A DNA stretch of 64,000 nucleotides from Saprospiraceae bacterium (lineage in GTDB: Bacteria; Bacteroidota; Bacteroidia; Chitinophagales; Saprospiraceae), in NCBI GenBank assembly GCA_016706365.1, contig JADJJU010000001.1, forward strand, positions 248,001 through 312,000, given 5' to 3'. Each line of letters opens with the position of its first letter. Position 1 is the first letter of the stretch. Below, piece by piece: positions 45,458-54,159 of this stretch. The notes under the pieces are model-generated. The model was not told the origin of the DNA. It searched no databases and worked only from the letters and a program-made list of their open reading frames with translations. The translations under genes were made by a program, and so were the position numbers.

Positions 45458-46657
45458 ATGAACCATATAGACTTTAAGGGAAAAACAGTAATCATGCGAG
45501 TTGATTTTAATGTTCCACTGGATGATAATTTCAAGATAACAGATGATACCCGCATCACCTCTGCAATACCGACCATTAAAGCCATACTGGAAAAAGGAGC
45601 CTCTGTCATCCTGATGTCGCATCTGGGCAGGCCCTTGAAAAAATTGAAAGAAGATGGAAGTATCAATGTGAAAAAATTCACACTGAAGCATATTATTCCT
45701 GTGCTTTCAGAGCATCTCGGCCAGGAAGTGGCGTTCATTGATGACTGTCTGGGTGAGGAGGCAAAGAAAAAATCTGAACAAATCAAAGCAGGTGAAGTGG
45801 TGTTGCTTGAAAATACAAGGTTCTATCCGGGTGAGGAAAAGGGAGATAAAGACATGGCCCAAAAGCTTGCAGATTTGGGAGATATTTATATTAATGATGC
45901 ATTTGGTACTGCGCACAGAGCGCATGCTTCAACAGCTGTTATTGCCCAGTTTTTTACAAAAGAAAACAAAGGCTTCGGTTATCTGATGGATTCTGAATTG
46001 GAGAATGCAAAGAAAGTAACTGACAATCCTGAAAGACCATTCACAGCCATCATTGGAGGAGCCAAAGTATCTGATAAAATGTTGCTTCTGGAGCGCTTAT
46101 CAGAAATAGCTGATAATGTGATTATTGGCGGAGGAATGGCATATACTTTCATGAAAGCAAAAGGGGGAAAAACAGGCAATTCTTTAGTTGAAGACGACCG
46201 AATTGAATTAGCAAAAAAACTATTGGACGCCGGAAAAGGCGCTACATTTCATCTGCCTGAAGATTCTAGCTGTGCGGATGCATTTTCAAATGATGCGAAA
46301 CGAGCCACCCATAACAGCATGGAAATTCCGGATGGCTGGATGGGTCTTGACATAGGGCCGGAAGCAATCAAACAATTCTCTGAAGTGATTTTGAAATCAA
46401 AAACTATACTTTGGAATGGACCAATGGGTGTATTTGAAATGAGTCATTTTGCACAGGGCACTAAAAGTGTCGCTGAGAAAGTGGCAGAAGCCACTAAAAA
46501 TGGAGCTTATTCTCTGGTAGGAGGAGGGGATTCTGTCGCTGCTGTAACTCAAATGGAACTTGCTGATGATGTCAGTTTTGTAAGTACCGGTGGCGGAGCG
46601 ATGCTCGAGCTTCTGGAAGGAAAAGATCTTCCCGGTGTAGCTGCAATCCGTGATTAA
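45458..46657 (+). CDS. pgk: Phosphoglycerate kinase
   Basis: This 399-residue glycolytic enzyme transfers phosphate from 1,3-bisphosphoglycerate to ADP. The N-terminal substrate-binding signature VIMRVDFNVPLDD, the SHLGRPLKK basic patch, NDAFGTAHRAHAS, GGAKVSDKMLLLE, the nucleotide-binding LWNGPMGVFEM and the C-terminal VGGGDSVAAV and STGGGAMLELLEGKDLPGV are all present. The length is typical. It is preceded by a structured 340-bp leader region and followed by repeats. Confidence 0.97.
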   Translation: MNHIDFKGKTVIMRVDFNVPLDDNFKITDDTRITSAIPTIKAILEKGASVILMSHLGRPLKKLKEDGSINVKKFTLKHIIPVLSEHLGQEVAFIDDCLGEEAKKKSEQIKAGEVVLLENTRFYPGEEKGDKDMAQKLADLGDIYINDAFGTAHRAHASTAVIAQFFTKENKGFGYLMDSELENAKKVTDNPERPFTAIIGGAKVSDKMLLLERLSEIADNVIIGGGMAYTFMKAKGGKTGNSLVEDDRIELAKKLLDAGKGATFHLPEDSSCADAFSNDAKRATHNSMEIPDGWMGLDIGPEAIKQFSEVILKSKTILWNGPMGVFEMSHFAQGTKSVAEKVAEATKNGAYSLVGGGDSVAAVTQMELADDVSFVSTGGGAMLELLEGKDLPGVAAIRD

Positions 46658-46784
46658 GAAATGAAACCGGTATGTAGGGCGCGATTCATGAATCGAGAGA
46701 TACAAATAAAACAGAGTTGTGGTCTGCTAATGCACACTAGCCTTTAGAATGCTATTGATACTGTTATTTCCGGTGATTTGTTCG
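46658..46784. other. Short intergenic spacer after pgk
   Basis: Nothing recognisable. It separates pgk from the AAGGTGAT-hairpin array. Confidence 0.5.
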
Positions 46785-46915
46785 TAAAGAGGTGATGTCT
46801 TTCTGCACCTCCGGTTTGAAAGGTGATGTCTTTTCGTGGGACAAGCCACGAAAAGGTGATGTCCTACAACTTTTTTCAGCTTCGCTTCAAAAGTTGCAAG
46901 GTGATGACTGGTGCA
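46785..46915. repeat. AAGGTGAT-hairpin repeat array 2
   Basis: The motif A(A/G)GGTGATG(T)C-like occurs at 46789, 46819, 46852 and 46898. Hairpins lie between copies: a perfect 10-bp stem CTTTTCGTGG/CCACGAAAAG (46830-46855) and an 8-bp stem CAACTTTT/AAAAGTTG (46867-46896). The same design is seen at 41265-41380 with a slightly different motif. Confidence 0.82.
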
Positions 46916-46939
46916 AACTATAAGAGGTTACCTTTTTTC

Positions 46940-47168
46940 CTTCCTGGCTGTTTAACTAACTTTTTGTTTCCAAACAGACGTATGGAATTGCGTCTCAACT
47001 GGCTCGTTCCCCCGGCTTTTAACGAATTAACGCCTCAACGCCTCAACCTCTTAACGCTTTAACGAACCACACTCCAACCTCGATTAACCGCATAACCGAA
47101 TAACCGCTTCCGTGCCAGTTCATGGGCTGTTCACTTACACCTTATGCCTTACTACTTACGCCTTTTAC
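46940..47168. repeat. Intergenic repeat island K (8-bp and 7-bp arrays)
   Basis: GGCTGTT is at 46946 and 47125. Units of 8 bp (AACGCCTC, AACGCTTT, AACCGCAT) run from about 47020 to 47110, then 7-bp units of the ACGCCTT type at 47135-47168. It ends at the stop of the LOG-family gene. Confidence 0.82.
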
Positions 47169-47765
47169 CTACACGGCAGCAAACTTAATTGCTCCTTCAT
47201 CCCATTCAGGTGCAGTATAAATCGCAGGTAAAACTTCCTTACTATCAGAGACTATAGTCCACATTTTAAGATGTTCCGGGGCCATAAAACGCTCTTCAAC
47301 ACATCTTTCCAGCATTTTGATCAAAGGATCGTAAAAGCCATCCAGATTGACAATTATAATAGGTTTGACAAATAATCCAAGTCGCTTGAGGGTAATAGCT
47401 TCCAGCAATTCTTCCAGTGTGCCGCAGCCTCCAGGAAGTGCCACAAGAGCATCAGTCCCATCCAAAAAACGCTTTTTTCGTTCATGCATATCTTTCACAA
47501 ACTTAATATCATTGACACCTTTGTGTGCCCATTCTACATCTTTCATAAATTGAGGCATGATGCCTATCACTCTTCCCCCTGATGCCAGCATTCTGTCAGC
47601 TAGTCTTCCCATAAGCCCAACACTTCCGCCTCCAAATACCAAAGTAATATCTTTGGCTAAAAATGATTCTGCCAAAGCATCTGCATCCAACAGATATCTT
47701 TCATCTATCTTTTTGCTGGAAGCACAATACACACAAACTTGTCTGATAATAACACTGGATTTCAT
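47169..47765 (-). CDS. LOG family / TIGR00730 Rossmann-fold protein
   Basis: This 198-residue protein has the LOG signature VFGGGSVGLMGRLAD and the PGGCGTLEELLEAIT motif that forms the nucleotide-binding loop with catalytic Glu. Members cleave ribose 5'-phosphate from N6-modified or ordinary nucleoside monophosphates (cytokinin-activating type). The physiological substrate here is unknown. It lies just downstream of a glycosyltransferase gene on the same strand (6-bp gap). Confidence 0.9.
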   Translation of the reverse strand: MKSSVIIRQVCVYCASSKKIDERYLLDADALAESFLAKDITLVFGGGSVGLMGRLADRMLASGGRVIGIMPQFMKDVEWAHKGVNDIKFVKDMHERKKRFLDGTDALVALPGGCGTLEELLEAITLKRLGLFVKPIIIVNLDGFYDPLIKMLERCVEERFMAPEHLKMWTIVSDSKEVLPAIYTAPEWDEGAIKFAAV

Positions 47766-47771
47766 TTTTCT

Positions 47772-49250
47772 TTATTGTTTGTGAAGAGAAAAGACCCTAA
47801 GTTTTGGATGACTCCAAACTTCTTCTTTGAAATAAATCTGTAATTCCGAATTTTCACAAATTTCCGGACTGTCGCAAACCAAATATTTTGCACCAAGATC
47901 AATCATAGCATCAAGCTGCGAAGCACTTAGAATATTATCCGAATAAACCCATCCTTTTCTATCAAGATAGTACAAATTAATAAATGTCGAGTAATCATTG
48001 CCAGTAATTACGAGTGCATCTTCTGGTATAATACCCCGCAGTGTTTCCTTGTGATCCACGAATACAGGATTAAATCCAGGATCCTTTTCCAAATTCCAGC
48101 GTTGTTGGATTCTCAGGTATGCAAGTAGTGGTAGAATTGATACCAGTATTAAAGTGAATATTCTCCATGTTCGCTTTTTTTTACTCCAAAGTGTTTTTAT
48201 ACCTATGCCAACTATAAGAAATATGAATGGAAACATTGGAAACAAATAATAATCATGCACTTTTTTGATCATATTTAATTCAAACAGGAAGTAGACAATC
48301 GTCCCAAGTCCTGTCCAAAACAATGGCCAGAAATAATTAAATGAATAACTTTTACGATAGAATATAACTATCAAGCCTGTGAGAAAAAACAAAACAGACC
48401 CATAGTTCAACACTAATTCAGGCAAAACGGAGATTGTATTATGAATCAGATATTCTGTCCAATCACGTAAGGAATAATCACCACTTAACGCTCCCTGGAC
48501 AATTCCATTTCCTTTCCAACCGGGAATGACGCTTACATACCACAAGAAAGCCGGAATAAGTCCGGTGAGCATTATTAAAGCATTTATTGCAAAGTTTGAA
48601 ATTCCTTTATTTTTTCTGGATTCCTGAATAATTAAAATACCCGGGTAAATGAGAAAAAGAACAAATGGCAATTTTACCAGAGTAGACAATCCAAATAGCA
48701 TCGCAATGAGGATTAAAAATATCCTGGAATTATTCTGACTCCACCGGGTAACGGCCCACAATCCTGCCACTCCAAGCATCAAAGCGAAATTGTCAGGCAT
48801 AGGACAAACCAGATAATAATAAAAGCTGGGAGAAAATGAAAAACACCAGGTGCCAAGTGCTGCAATAAAAGAATGCTTTAAGAGAATTTGAAACCATAGA
48901 AAAATAAAAAGCAAGGTTCCTATACCAATTATAAAGCTCGAAATCCTGGAAGATGCTATCTCAGATCCTGTCAGATTCTGCGTGCAGGCAAATAACCATT
49001 GCATCAGCGGAAATTCTTTCCGAAGACTTCTATTCTCGTAACCCATATTATTTACTCTCGGATCCAGCAGGGAACCGTCATCGTCAGCAAGGTTATTGAT
49101 GACTGTCTGCGTTTCCGTTTGACGCCAAACGTGAAATCCAATCAATTCAGTTTGGAATACATTAAAATGCATAACAAAATGAATGCATATCATTAAAATG
49201 AGTATCACTAAAGGAGCAGAATTCTCAGATTTAATGAAATACTGATTCAT
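47772..49250 (-). CDS. ArnT/PMT-like glycosyltransferase (GT39/83-type)
   Basis: This 492-residue multi-pass membrane protein begins with a helix and a first periplasmic loop (WRQTETQTVINNLADDDGS) where GT-C enzymes carry catalytic acidic residues, then about ten membrane helices (FIIGIGTLLFIFLWFQILL and others) and a short C-terminal periplasmic domain. It likely transfers a sugar from a lipid-linked donor to a protein or glycolipid in the periplasm. The acceptor is not predictable. Confidence 0.8.
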   Translation of the reverse strand: MNQYFIKSENSAPLVILILMICIHFVMHFNVFQTELIGFHVWRQTETQTVINNLADDDGSLLDPRVNNMGYENRSLRKEFPLMQWLFACTQNLTGSEIASSRISSFIIGIGTLLFIFLWFQILLKHSFIAALGTWCFSFSPSFYYYLVCPMPDNFALMLGVAGLWAVTRWSQNNSRIFLILIAMLFGLSTLVKLPFVLFLIYPGILIIQESRKNKGISNFAINALIMLTGLIPAFLWYVSVIPGWKGNGIVQGALSGDYSLRDWTEYLIHNTISVLPELVLNYGSVLFFLTGLIVIFYRKSYSFNYFWPLFWTGLGTIVYFLFELNMIKKVHDYYLFPMFPFIFLIVGIGIKTLWSKKKRTWRIFTLILVSILPLLAYLRIQQRWNLEKDPGFNPVFVDHKETLRGIIPEDALVITGNDYSTFINLYYLDRKGWVYSDNILSASQLDAMIDLGAKYLVCDSPEICENSELQIYFKEEVWSHPKLRVFSLHKQ

Positions 49251-49277
49251 TTAAAATGTAGCTAAAGGATTTTTGAT

Positions 49278-50560
49278 TTATAAATCACTTGCGACAGTCT
49301 TGACTTCATCAATTTCTGTTTCAGAATCATTGTTTACCGAAACAGGCTTCTCCAAATATTGGCTGATCCATAAAAAACCGGTAGCCACTAAAACTGACAT
49401 GCCACCCAAGGTCCACCAGAAAACATCAAATCCGTATATCTCTACAAATCGCGTGCCTGTGAAAGGAGCCAGAACAAAAGCAGAAGCGTATGCAAGCGAA
49501 TACATCCCCATATATCCTCCCATACTGTGCTCTCCTGATCTGTTGACCGCCATCGTTGACATATAAGGCATGGCTAATATCTCCGAAAAACTCAGTAGTA
49601 TCATTGAGAATATTAGTATAGCCGGTGAGTAACCCAAATTAAGACACATATAAGCAAGTCCCATGAGTAAAGTACCCCAAAATATTAATTTGCCAATCCT
49701 CCAGCGTTGTCCGATCAGATACACCAGTACCATTTCGATTGCGAATACAATCAAGCCATTCAGTGCCAACAACCCTCCGATAGCCTGTTCTGACAATCCA
49801 TACACATCTCTGTAATAAAGCGGCAGGGTCATAAAAAGCTGAAAGAATGCAATTGCGTAACACATTACCATTATTACAAATATGATATATCTCCAATCTT
49901 CATAAGGTGATTTTTTGAGGTGCTTATTCTGAAGATTTTGTTCTTTTCTGAGCGCAGATCTGATCTGTCTTTTGCGGAAAAAGAAGTAAAATAATATCCC
50001 TGCTCCAATACAGGTTAGTCCATCAACAATAAACAATGCCTGAAAAGATATTGCTGCTAATAAACCACCCAGAGCAGGCCCAATTGAAAAACCTAAATTA
50101 ATAGCCATCCTGTTCAGGGAGAATACCCTTGTGATGTTTTCAGGTCTTGAATAAGAGGCAATTGATGCTGAATTTGCCGGCCGCAAACTTTCAGTAATAC
50201 AACTCAGGAGGAATAACCCTATAGCTAAAGTCCAAAAAGTAGATAATTGCGAAACAAGCAGGAAACCAATTCCTCCCACCACCAAACTCCCTACCTGCAC
50301 TTTGAATTGACCCAATTTATCTGTAAGATAGCCCCCAGGAATGAACCACCCATGGCTCCCAGACCAAAACAGCTCATGAGAACACCTGTATCCTTCAAAG
50401 AAAAATCCAGTCCTTCCTTTAAATAAACGCTCAAAAAAGGCATGACCATAGAACCTGCTCTATTGACAAACATAATAAAAGCAAGCATCCATGCAGAATT
50501 GGAAAGTCCTCCATATGCATTGCGGTAAAGCTCTATGACTTGTTTAATGAAGCGTTTCAC
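49278..50560 (-). CDS. MFS transporter (frameshifted)
   Basis: Two overlapping frames make one 12-helix major facilitator protein. The N-terminal part (50560 to about 50335) includes MLAFIMFVNRAGSMVMPFLS; the rest includes GQFKVQVGSLVVGGIGFLLV. At the C5/G5 run 50332-50336 one more G gives LGGYLTDKLGQF, the typical loop 2-3 motif (G-x-L-x-D-K/R-x-G). An export or drug-efflux role is possible but the substrate is unknown. A sequencing error is likely. Confidence 0.82.
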
Positions 50561-50642
50561 AAATATTATTTTATGAAATTAAGCTGTAAATGTAAGAGAA
50601 TCCTCGGGTAAGCTCTATAAAATATTGGCATTGATCCAAAGA

Positions 50643-50843
50643 TTATAAAGTATCAGATTTTGCAAATGACTCATGATCCATTTTAGGACCAAAGTGTAAA
50701 GGTTTATCTTGAGTACCGTCCGGCTTTTGGTGATATCCTTTAGCATGCCAACAGTAATTTTCGTGGCGGTGAGTAATTGCAATGATGAAAAGGCTTCCTA
50801 TCAGCAAGTACCTAAGCATTCGATTAGTAAAGCTTCTTTTCAT
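50643..50843 (-). CDS. Small hypothetical membrane-anchored protein
   Basis: This 66-residue frame has one hydrophobic helix (MLRYLLIGSLFIIAI) and a His-rich polar tail (HRHENYCWHAKGYHQKPDG). It is between the acetyltransferase and MFS genes on the same strand, with 47 bp to the acetyltransferase. No homologue is recognised; it may be a small real gene or chance. Confidence 0.4.
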   Translation of the reverse strand: MKRSFTNRMLRYLLIGSLFIIAITHRHENYCWHAKGYHQKPDGTQDKPLHFGPKMDHESFAKSDTL

Positions 50844-50890
50844 TTCAACGCAAATATCCGAAAATTAAAGGGAGTAGCGAAGACGAATGT

Positions 50891-51406
50891 TTATTTCCCA
50901 GGAGGTAGTTTTTCGAATAACATCCAGTGTTCTGATCCATCTCTTAAGATTCCAATTTGAGTCATTCCAATTTTTTCCAAAACTTTGTGAGATGAGATGT
51001 TCCCGGCTTGAGCTCTGCCAACAATGCGTGAGATGCCTAAATCTGCAAAACCATAATCAATACATACTTTTGCTGCTTCGGTGGCAAATCCCCTTCCCCA
51101 GTATTCTCTGTGCAATCTGAAACCAATGTCAGATTCTTTCTTTTCAGGGGAATACTTTAGTCCGCACCAGCCCAGAAATGCACTTGATTCCTTATCAAGC
51201 ACAGCCCATCTGCCATACCCATATTGCATGTAATGATTATATTGAAGAATAAATTCCGCAGCTTCATTTACATCTTTGAATGGGACATCTCCGGTATATT
51301 GTAATACCAATGGGTCTGAATTTAATAAATACAGTGATGAAGCATCCTCCGCAGCGAAAGGGCGTAATAGCAATCTAGAAGTTTCCAGAATGAACTGTTG
51401 ACTCAT
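50891..51406 (-). CDS. GNAT-family N-acetyltransferase (RimJ/RimL-like)
   Basis: This 171-residue protein opens with ETSRLLLRPFAAEDA, typical of RimJ/RimL-type acetyltransferases, and contains GWCGLKYSPEKKESDIGFRL and the acetyl-CoA-binding region YWGRGFATEAAKVCIDYGF with the GNISSHKVLEKIG segment. It would acetylate an amino group (protein N-terminus or small molecule). It lies 46 bp downstream of the DEAD helicase gene on the same strand. Confidence 0.9.
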   Translation of the reverse strand: MSQQFILETSRLLLRPFAAEDASSLYLLNSDPLVLQYTGDVPFKDVNEAAEFILQYNHYMQYGYGRWAVLDKESSAFLGWCGLKYSPEKKESDIGFRLHREYWGRGFATEAAKVCIDYGFADLGISRIVGRAQAGNISSHKVLEKIGMTQIGILRDGSEHWMLFEKLPPGK

Positions 51407-51452
51407 AAGACCTACAATTTACCAGGCATTGCTGAAAAAAGCATTTATCTGC

Positions 51453-52913
51453 TTATCTTCTCTTAGGTTTTCCTTTGTCCTTTCCAAATGAGGAAGAAGG
51501 AGCACCTTTAAATTTGCCTTTACTCCAGGGTTTGAAATCTTTGCGATCTTTTTCCCAGGTTGGTTTACGCTCGATCTTTGTATGCGGAAGTTCAGCAACA
51601 GGCTTCGGTTTTGTAGGAATCGCCGGGAAAACAGTTTTCAACAAAGCAGCAGAGAGCTGACGAACTGTCAGTCCACCTTCTTTCGTAAATTCGTCTACAA
51701 TATTGAAGTAAGCATCTAATTGCTCGGTTGTTAATGACTCAGCAAGTGCTGCCAGAACATTTTTTTTCTTTAATTCGAATACCTCAAATTCTGTAGGAAC
51801 AGCTCTGCGCTCGATAGATGATTTTGAATAGCTTTCAATCAACTTAATTCTTCTGAAATCATTCCGCCCGGTAACAAAACTGAAAGCTCTTCCGGTTTTT
51901 CCGGCGCGACCAGTACGACCAATTCTATGCACATAGTATTCAGGGTCGTGAGGAATATCATAATTAAATACTGCATCAACATTGCTGACATCAATTCCTC
52001 TGGCAGCTACATCAGTTGCTACCAGCAACTTAGCGTCGCCCTTGCGGAATCTTGTCAGAACTTTATTTCGTTGCATCTGATTGAGATCTCCATGGATACC
52101 ATCCGCTGTTAGGCCCTGATTCTGAAGTACTTTCACGAGATCATCTACCATCGCTTTAGTATTGCAGAAAACAATCCCCAACTTAATATCATATGCTTGA
52201 ATCGCAAGGCCAATTAACTCAGCTTTACGATCATTGGAAGTTTCAAAAAATATTTGTTCTATGGAAGTGGCTGTCAGTCTTTCCGTGGTCACTTTAACCA
52301 ATTGCGGATCCTTCTGAAAGCGTTTGGCAATATCCATGATTGCCTTAGGCATAGTTGCCGAGAAAAGAACAGTTTGTCTTTCGGTTGGCATATGGCTCAG
52401 TAAGATTTCAATATCTTCTCTGAATCCCATGTTCAACATTTCATCTGCTTCATCCAGAACAATCATTTTGACTTTATCAAATGAAAGATTTCCACGATTC
52501 AGGTGATCCATTACTCTACCCGGAGTTCCTACAACAATTTGCACTCCTTTTCTGAGTTCTCTAATTTGAAATTGCATCCCTTCCCCACCGTAGATGGGAA
52601 TTACAGTGAGGTCACGTCGGAAACGTGCCAACTTTTTCAGCTCTTCAGAAACCTGGATCGCCAGCTCTCTGGTAGGACATAGAATTACAGAAGAAATGAC
52701 TTTGTCTCCCACTGCAATATTCTCAATCATCGGAATTCCAAAAGCAGCGGTTTTACCAGTGCCTGTTTGGGCTTGTCCTATTATGTCTTTGCCAGCTAAA
52801 AGATGCGGAATTGTTTGGGTTTGGATGGGAGATGCCTGGGTAAAGCCCATTTCCTGAATTGCTTTTTGCATTTCAGGGCTCAGTGATAATTCACTGAAAG
52901 AAAGTGTATCCAT
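51453..52913 (-). CDS. DEAD-box RNA helicase
   Basis: This 486-residue ATP-dependent RNA helicase has Q motif (FTQASPIQTQTIP), motif I AQTGTGKTA, Ia PTRELAIQV, Ib GTPGR, II VLDEADEML, III SAT, V ATDVAARGID and VI HRIGRTGRAGKTG, followed by a basic C-terminal extension (KPWSKGKFKG). It likely remodels RNA (ribosome assembly or cold adaptation). An RRM gene lies 212 bp upstream on the same strand with a terminator between them. Confidence 0.95.
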   Translation of the reverse strand: MDTLSFSELSLSPEMQKAIQEMGFTQASPIQTQTIPHLLAGKDIIGQAQTGTGKTAAFGIPMIENIAVGDKVISSVILCPTRELAIQVSEELKKLARFRRDLTVIPIYGGEGMQFQIRELRKGVQIVVGTPGRVMDHLNRGNLSFDKVKMIVLDEADEMLNMGFREDIEILLSHMPTERQTVLFSATMPKAIMDIAKRFQKDPQLVKVTTERLTATSIEQIFFETSNDRKAELIGLAIQAYDIKLGIVFCNTKAMVDDLVKVLQNQGLTADGIHGDLNQMQRNKVLTRFRKGDAKLLVATDVAARGIDVSNVDAVFNYDIPHDPEYYVHRIGRTGRAGKTGRAFSFVTGRNDFRRIKLIESYSKSSIERRAVPTEFEVFELKKKNVLAALAESLTTEQLDAYFNIVDEFTKEGGLTVRQLSAALLKTVFPAIPTKPKPVAELPHTKIERKPTWEKDRKDFKPWSKGKFKGAPSSSFGKDKGKPKRR

Positions 52914-53013
52914 TGGTTCGAATATTTATTATTGGGGCCGTAGGGATCACACATGAACTAAACGGGAAACCCAACTGACTAGATTGGATGATAATTACAT
53001 CCAATATTAAATT

Positions 53014-53052
53014 AAAAAAAACATAGCCTGCTTTATTAAAAGACAGGCTATG
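53014..53052 (-). terminator. Rho-independent terminator after the RRM gene (minus strand)
   Basis: A 9-bp stem (CATAGCCTG with CAGGCTATG), a 13-nt loop and eight A's on the plus strand (T tract on the minus strand) lie about 70 bp after the RRM stop. Confidence 0.85.
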
Positions 53053-53124
53053 CTTAAGCATGAGCTATATTATATAATCATGTCTAAAATCTGTCAGACA
53101 GATCGTAGACAGTATATTACATGA

Positions 53125-53472
53125 TTAGTAGTCTCTGCGGAATCCTCTGTTTCCTCCATTACCACCGCCGTTTCCACCACCATTACCACCTGAGTTGTAA
53201 GGTCTTCTTGGAGGACGATCGTTAGAGTTAGTACGTGGCTTAGCCTCGTTTACAACAAGATTTCTTGTTTTGTATTCGGATTCGTGCAAATCTTCGATAG
53301 CTTGACGAGCATCGTCATCATTAGCCATTTCAACAAAAGCAAATCCTCTGGAGCGTCCGGTCTCACGGTCTGTCATGATTTTCACTGAAGTCACTTCACC
53401 ATAATTTCCAAACAATGCTTCCAGCTCTTCTTCGCTAGCCTGGAAGCTTAAGTTACCAACATAAATATTCAT
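53125..53472 (-). CDS. RRM-domain RNA-binding protein
   Basis: This 115-residue protein has one RRM with RNP2 IYVGNL and RNP1 RGFAFVEM, followed by a short Gly/Asn-rich tail (NSGGNGGGNGG). It is the shorter paralogue of the protein at 19112. The 225-bp upstream region could hold a cold-responsive 5' leader, typical of such genes, though I see no defined element. It is transcribed toward the DEAD helicase gene but is separated from it by a strong terminator. Confidence 0.93.
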   Translation of the reverse strand: MNIYVGNLSFQASEEELEALFGNYGEVTSVKIMTDRETGRSRGFAFVEMANDDDARQAIEDLHESEYKTRNLVVNEAKPRTNSNDRPPRRPYNSGGNGGGNGGGNGGNRGFRRDY

Positions 53473-53697
53473 TGTCCTGAACGTTTATAATAATTAAAAA
53501 AAAATACTAATAAAAGCAGACTACAGATGACTTGTATTATAAACACACAGAACAAACCGAATCGCTATACCCCGCAAATATAGATCAAGTACTTGAAATA
53601 AACAACTGGAAATCCTATTTTTAAGTAAAATAGATCAAAATACCCTCTAAATGCCTTGAAATAAGGCAGATCGGCCTGATATTTTATTTAAATTAAA

Positions 53698-54156
53698 TTA
53701 AAAGTTTCCTTTTTTATTCAGATGAATTCCTAATTCCGGATGATCTTTCCACAACTGATCAAGCATATTTCCACTTTCTACAAAACGAATTTTATCGCCA
53801 AACAATCCCGGAGCTTTTAAAAATATTACAGTTGTAAATGAAAAGAAACCTGAACTTCTCTTAACATGGCTGATATCTTTGAACGGATATCTGCTCGCTT
53901 TCAGATAATCGGTAACATATAAATATTCTGAATCCATGTCTACTCTCTTCCACTGCCAGCAGGTGAAGTACATAAGTACGAGTCCTGAGAAATAATAAAC
54001 TAGCAGGCCTGCCCTGAACCAAATATTATTCAAAGGAAAGGAATCTTTGTGAATAGTAAAGAAAGTCACAAAAATCAGAATACCCAGAAATACAATCCAA
54101 AATGTGGGCACAAAAATCCTGAATATCAAAGTTACATTGCTTGAAAGTCTTTGCAT
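53698..54156 (-). CDS. Hypothetical membrane protein
   Basis: This 152-residue protein has two membrane helices near the N-terminus (FRIFVPTFWIVFLGILIFV, GLLVYYFSGLVLMYFTCW) and a soluble C-terminal part (DSEYLYVTDYLKASRYPFKD) resembling a PH-like domain. I cannot assign a family. It starts 3 bp after the tatC stop, so co-transcription is likely. Confidence 0.75.
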   Translation of the reverse strand: MQRLSSNVTLIFRIFVPTFWIVFLGILIFVTFFTIHKDSFPLNNIWFRAGLLVYYFSGLVLMYFTCWQWKRVDMDSEYLYVTDYLKASRYPFKDISHVKRSSGFFSFTTVIFLKAPGLFGDKIRFVESGNMLDQLWKDHPELGIHLNKKGNF

Positions 54157-54159
54157 TGA

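Noticed and set aside
53473..53697. Cold-shock type 5' UTR of the RRM gene
   Set aside because: The position is suggestive but I could find no conserved motif or convincing fold by eye.
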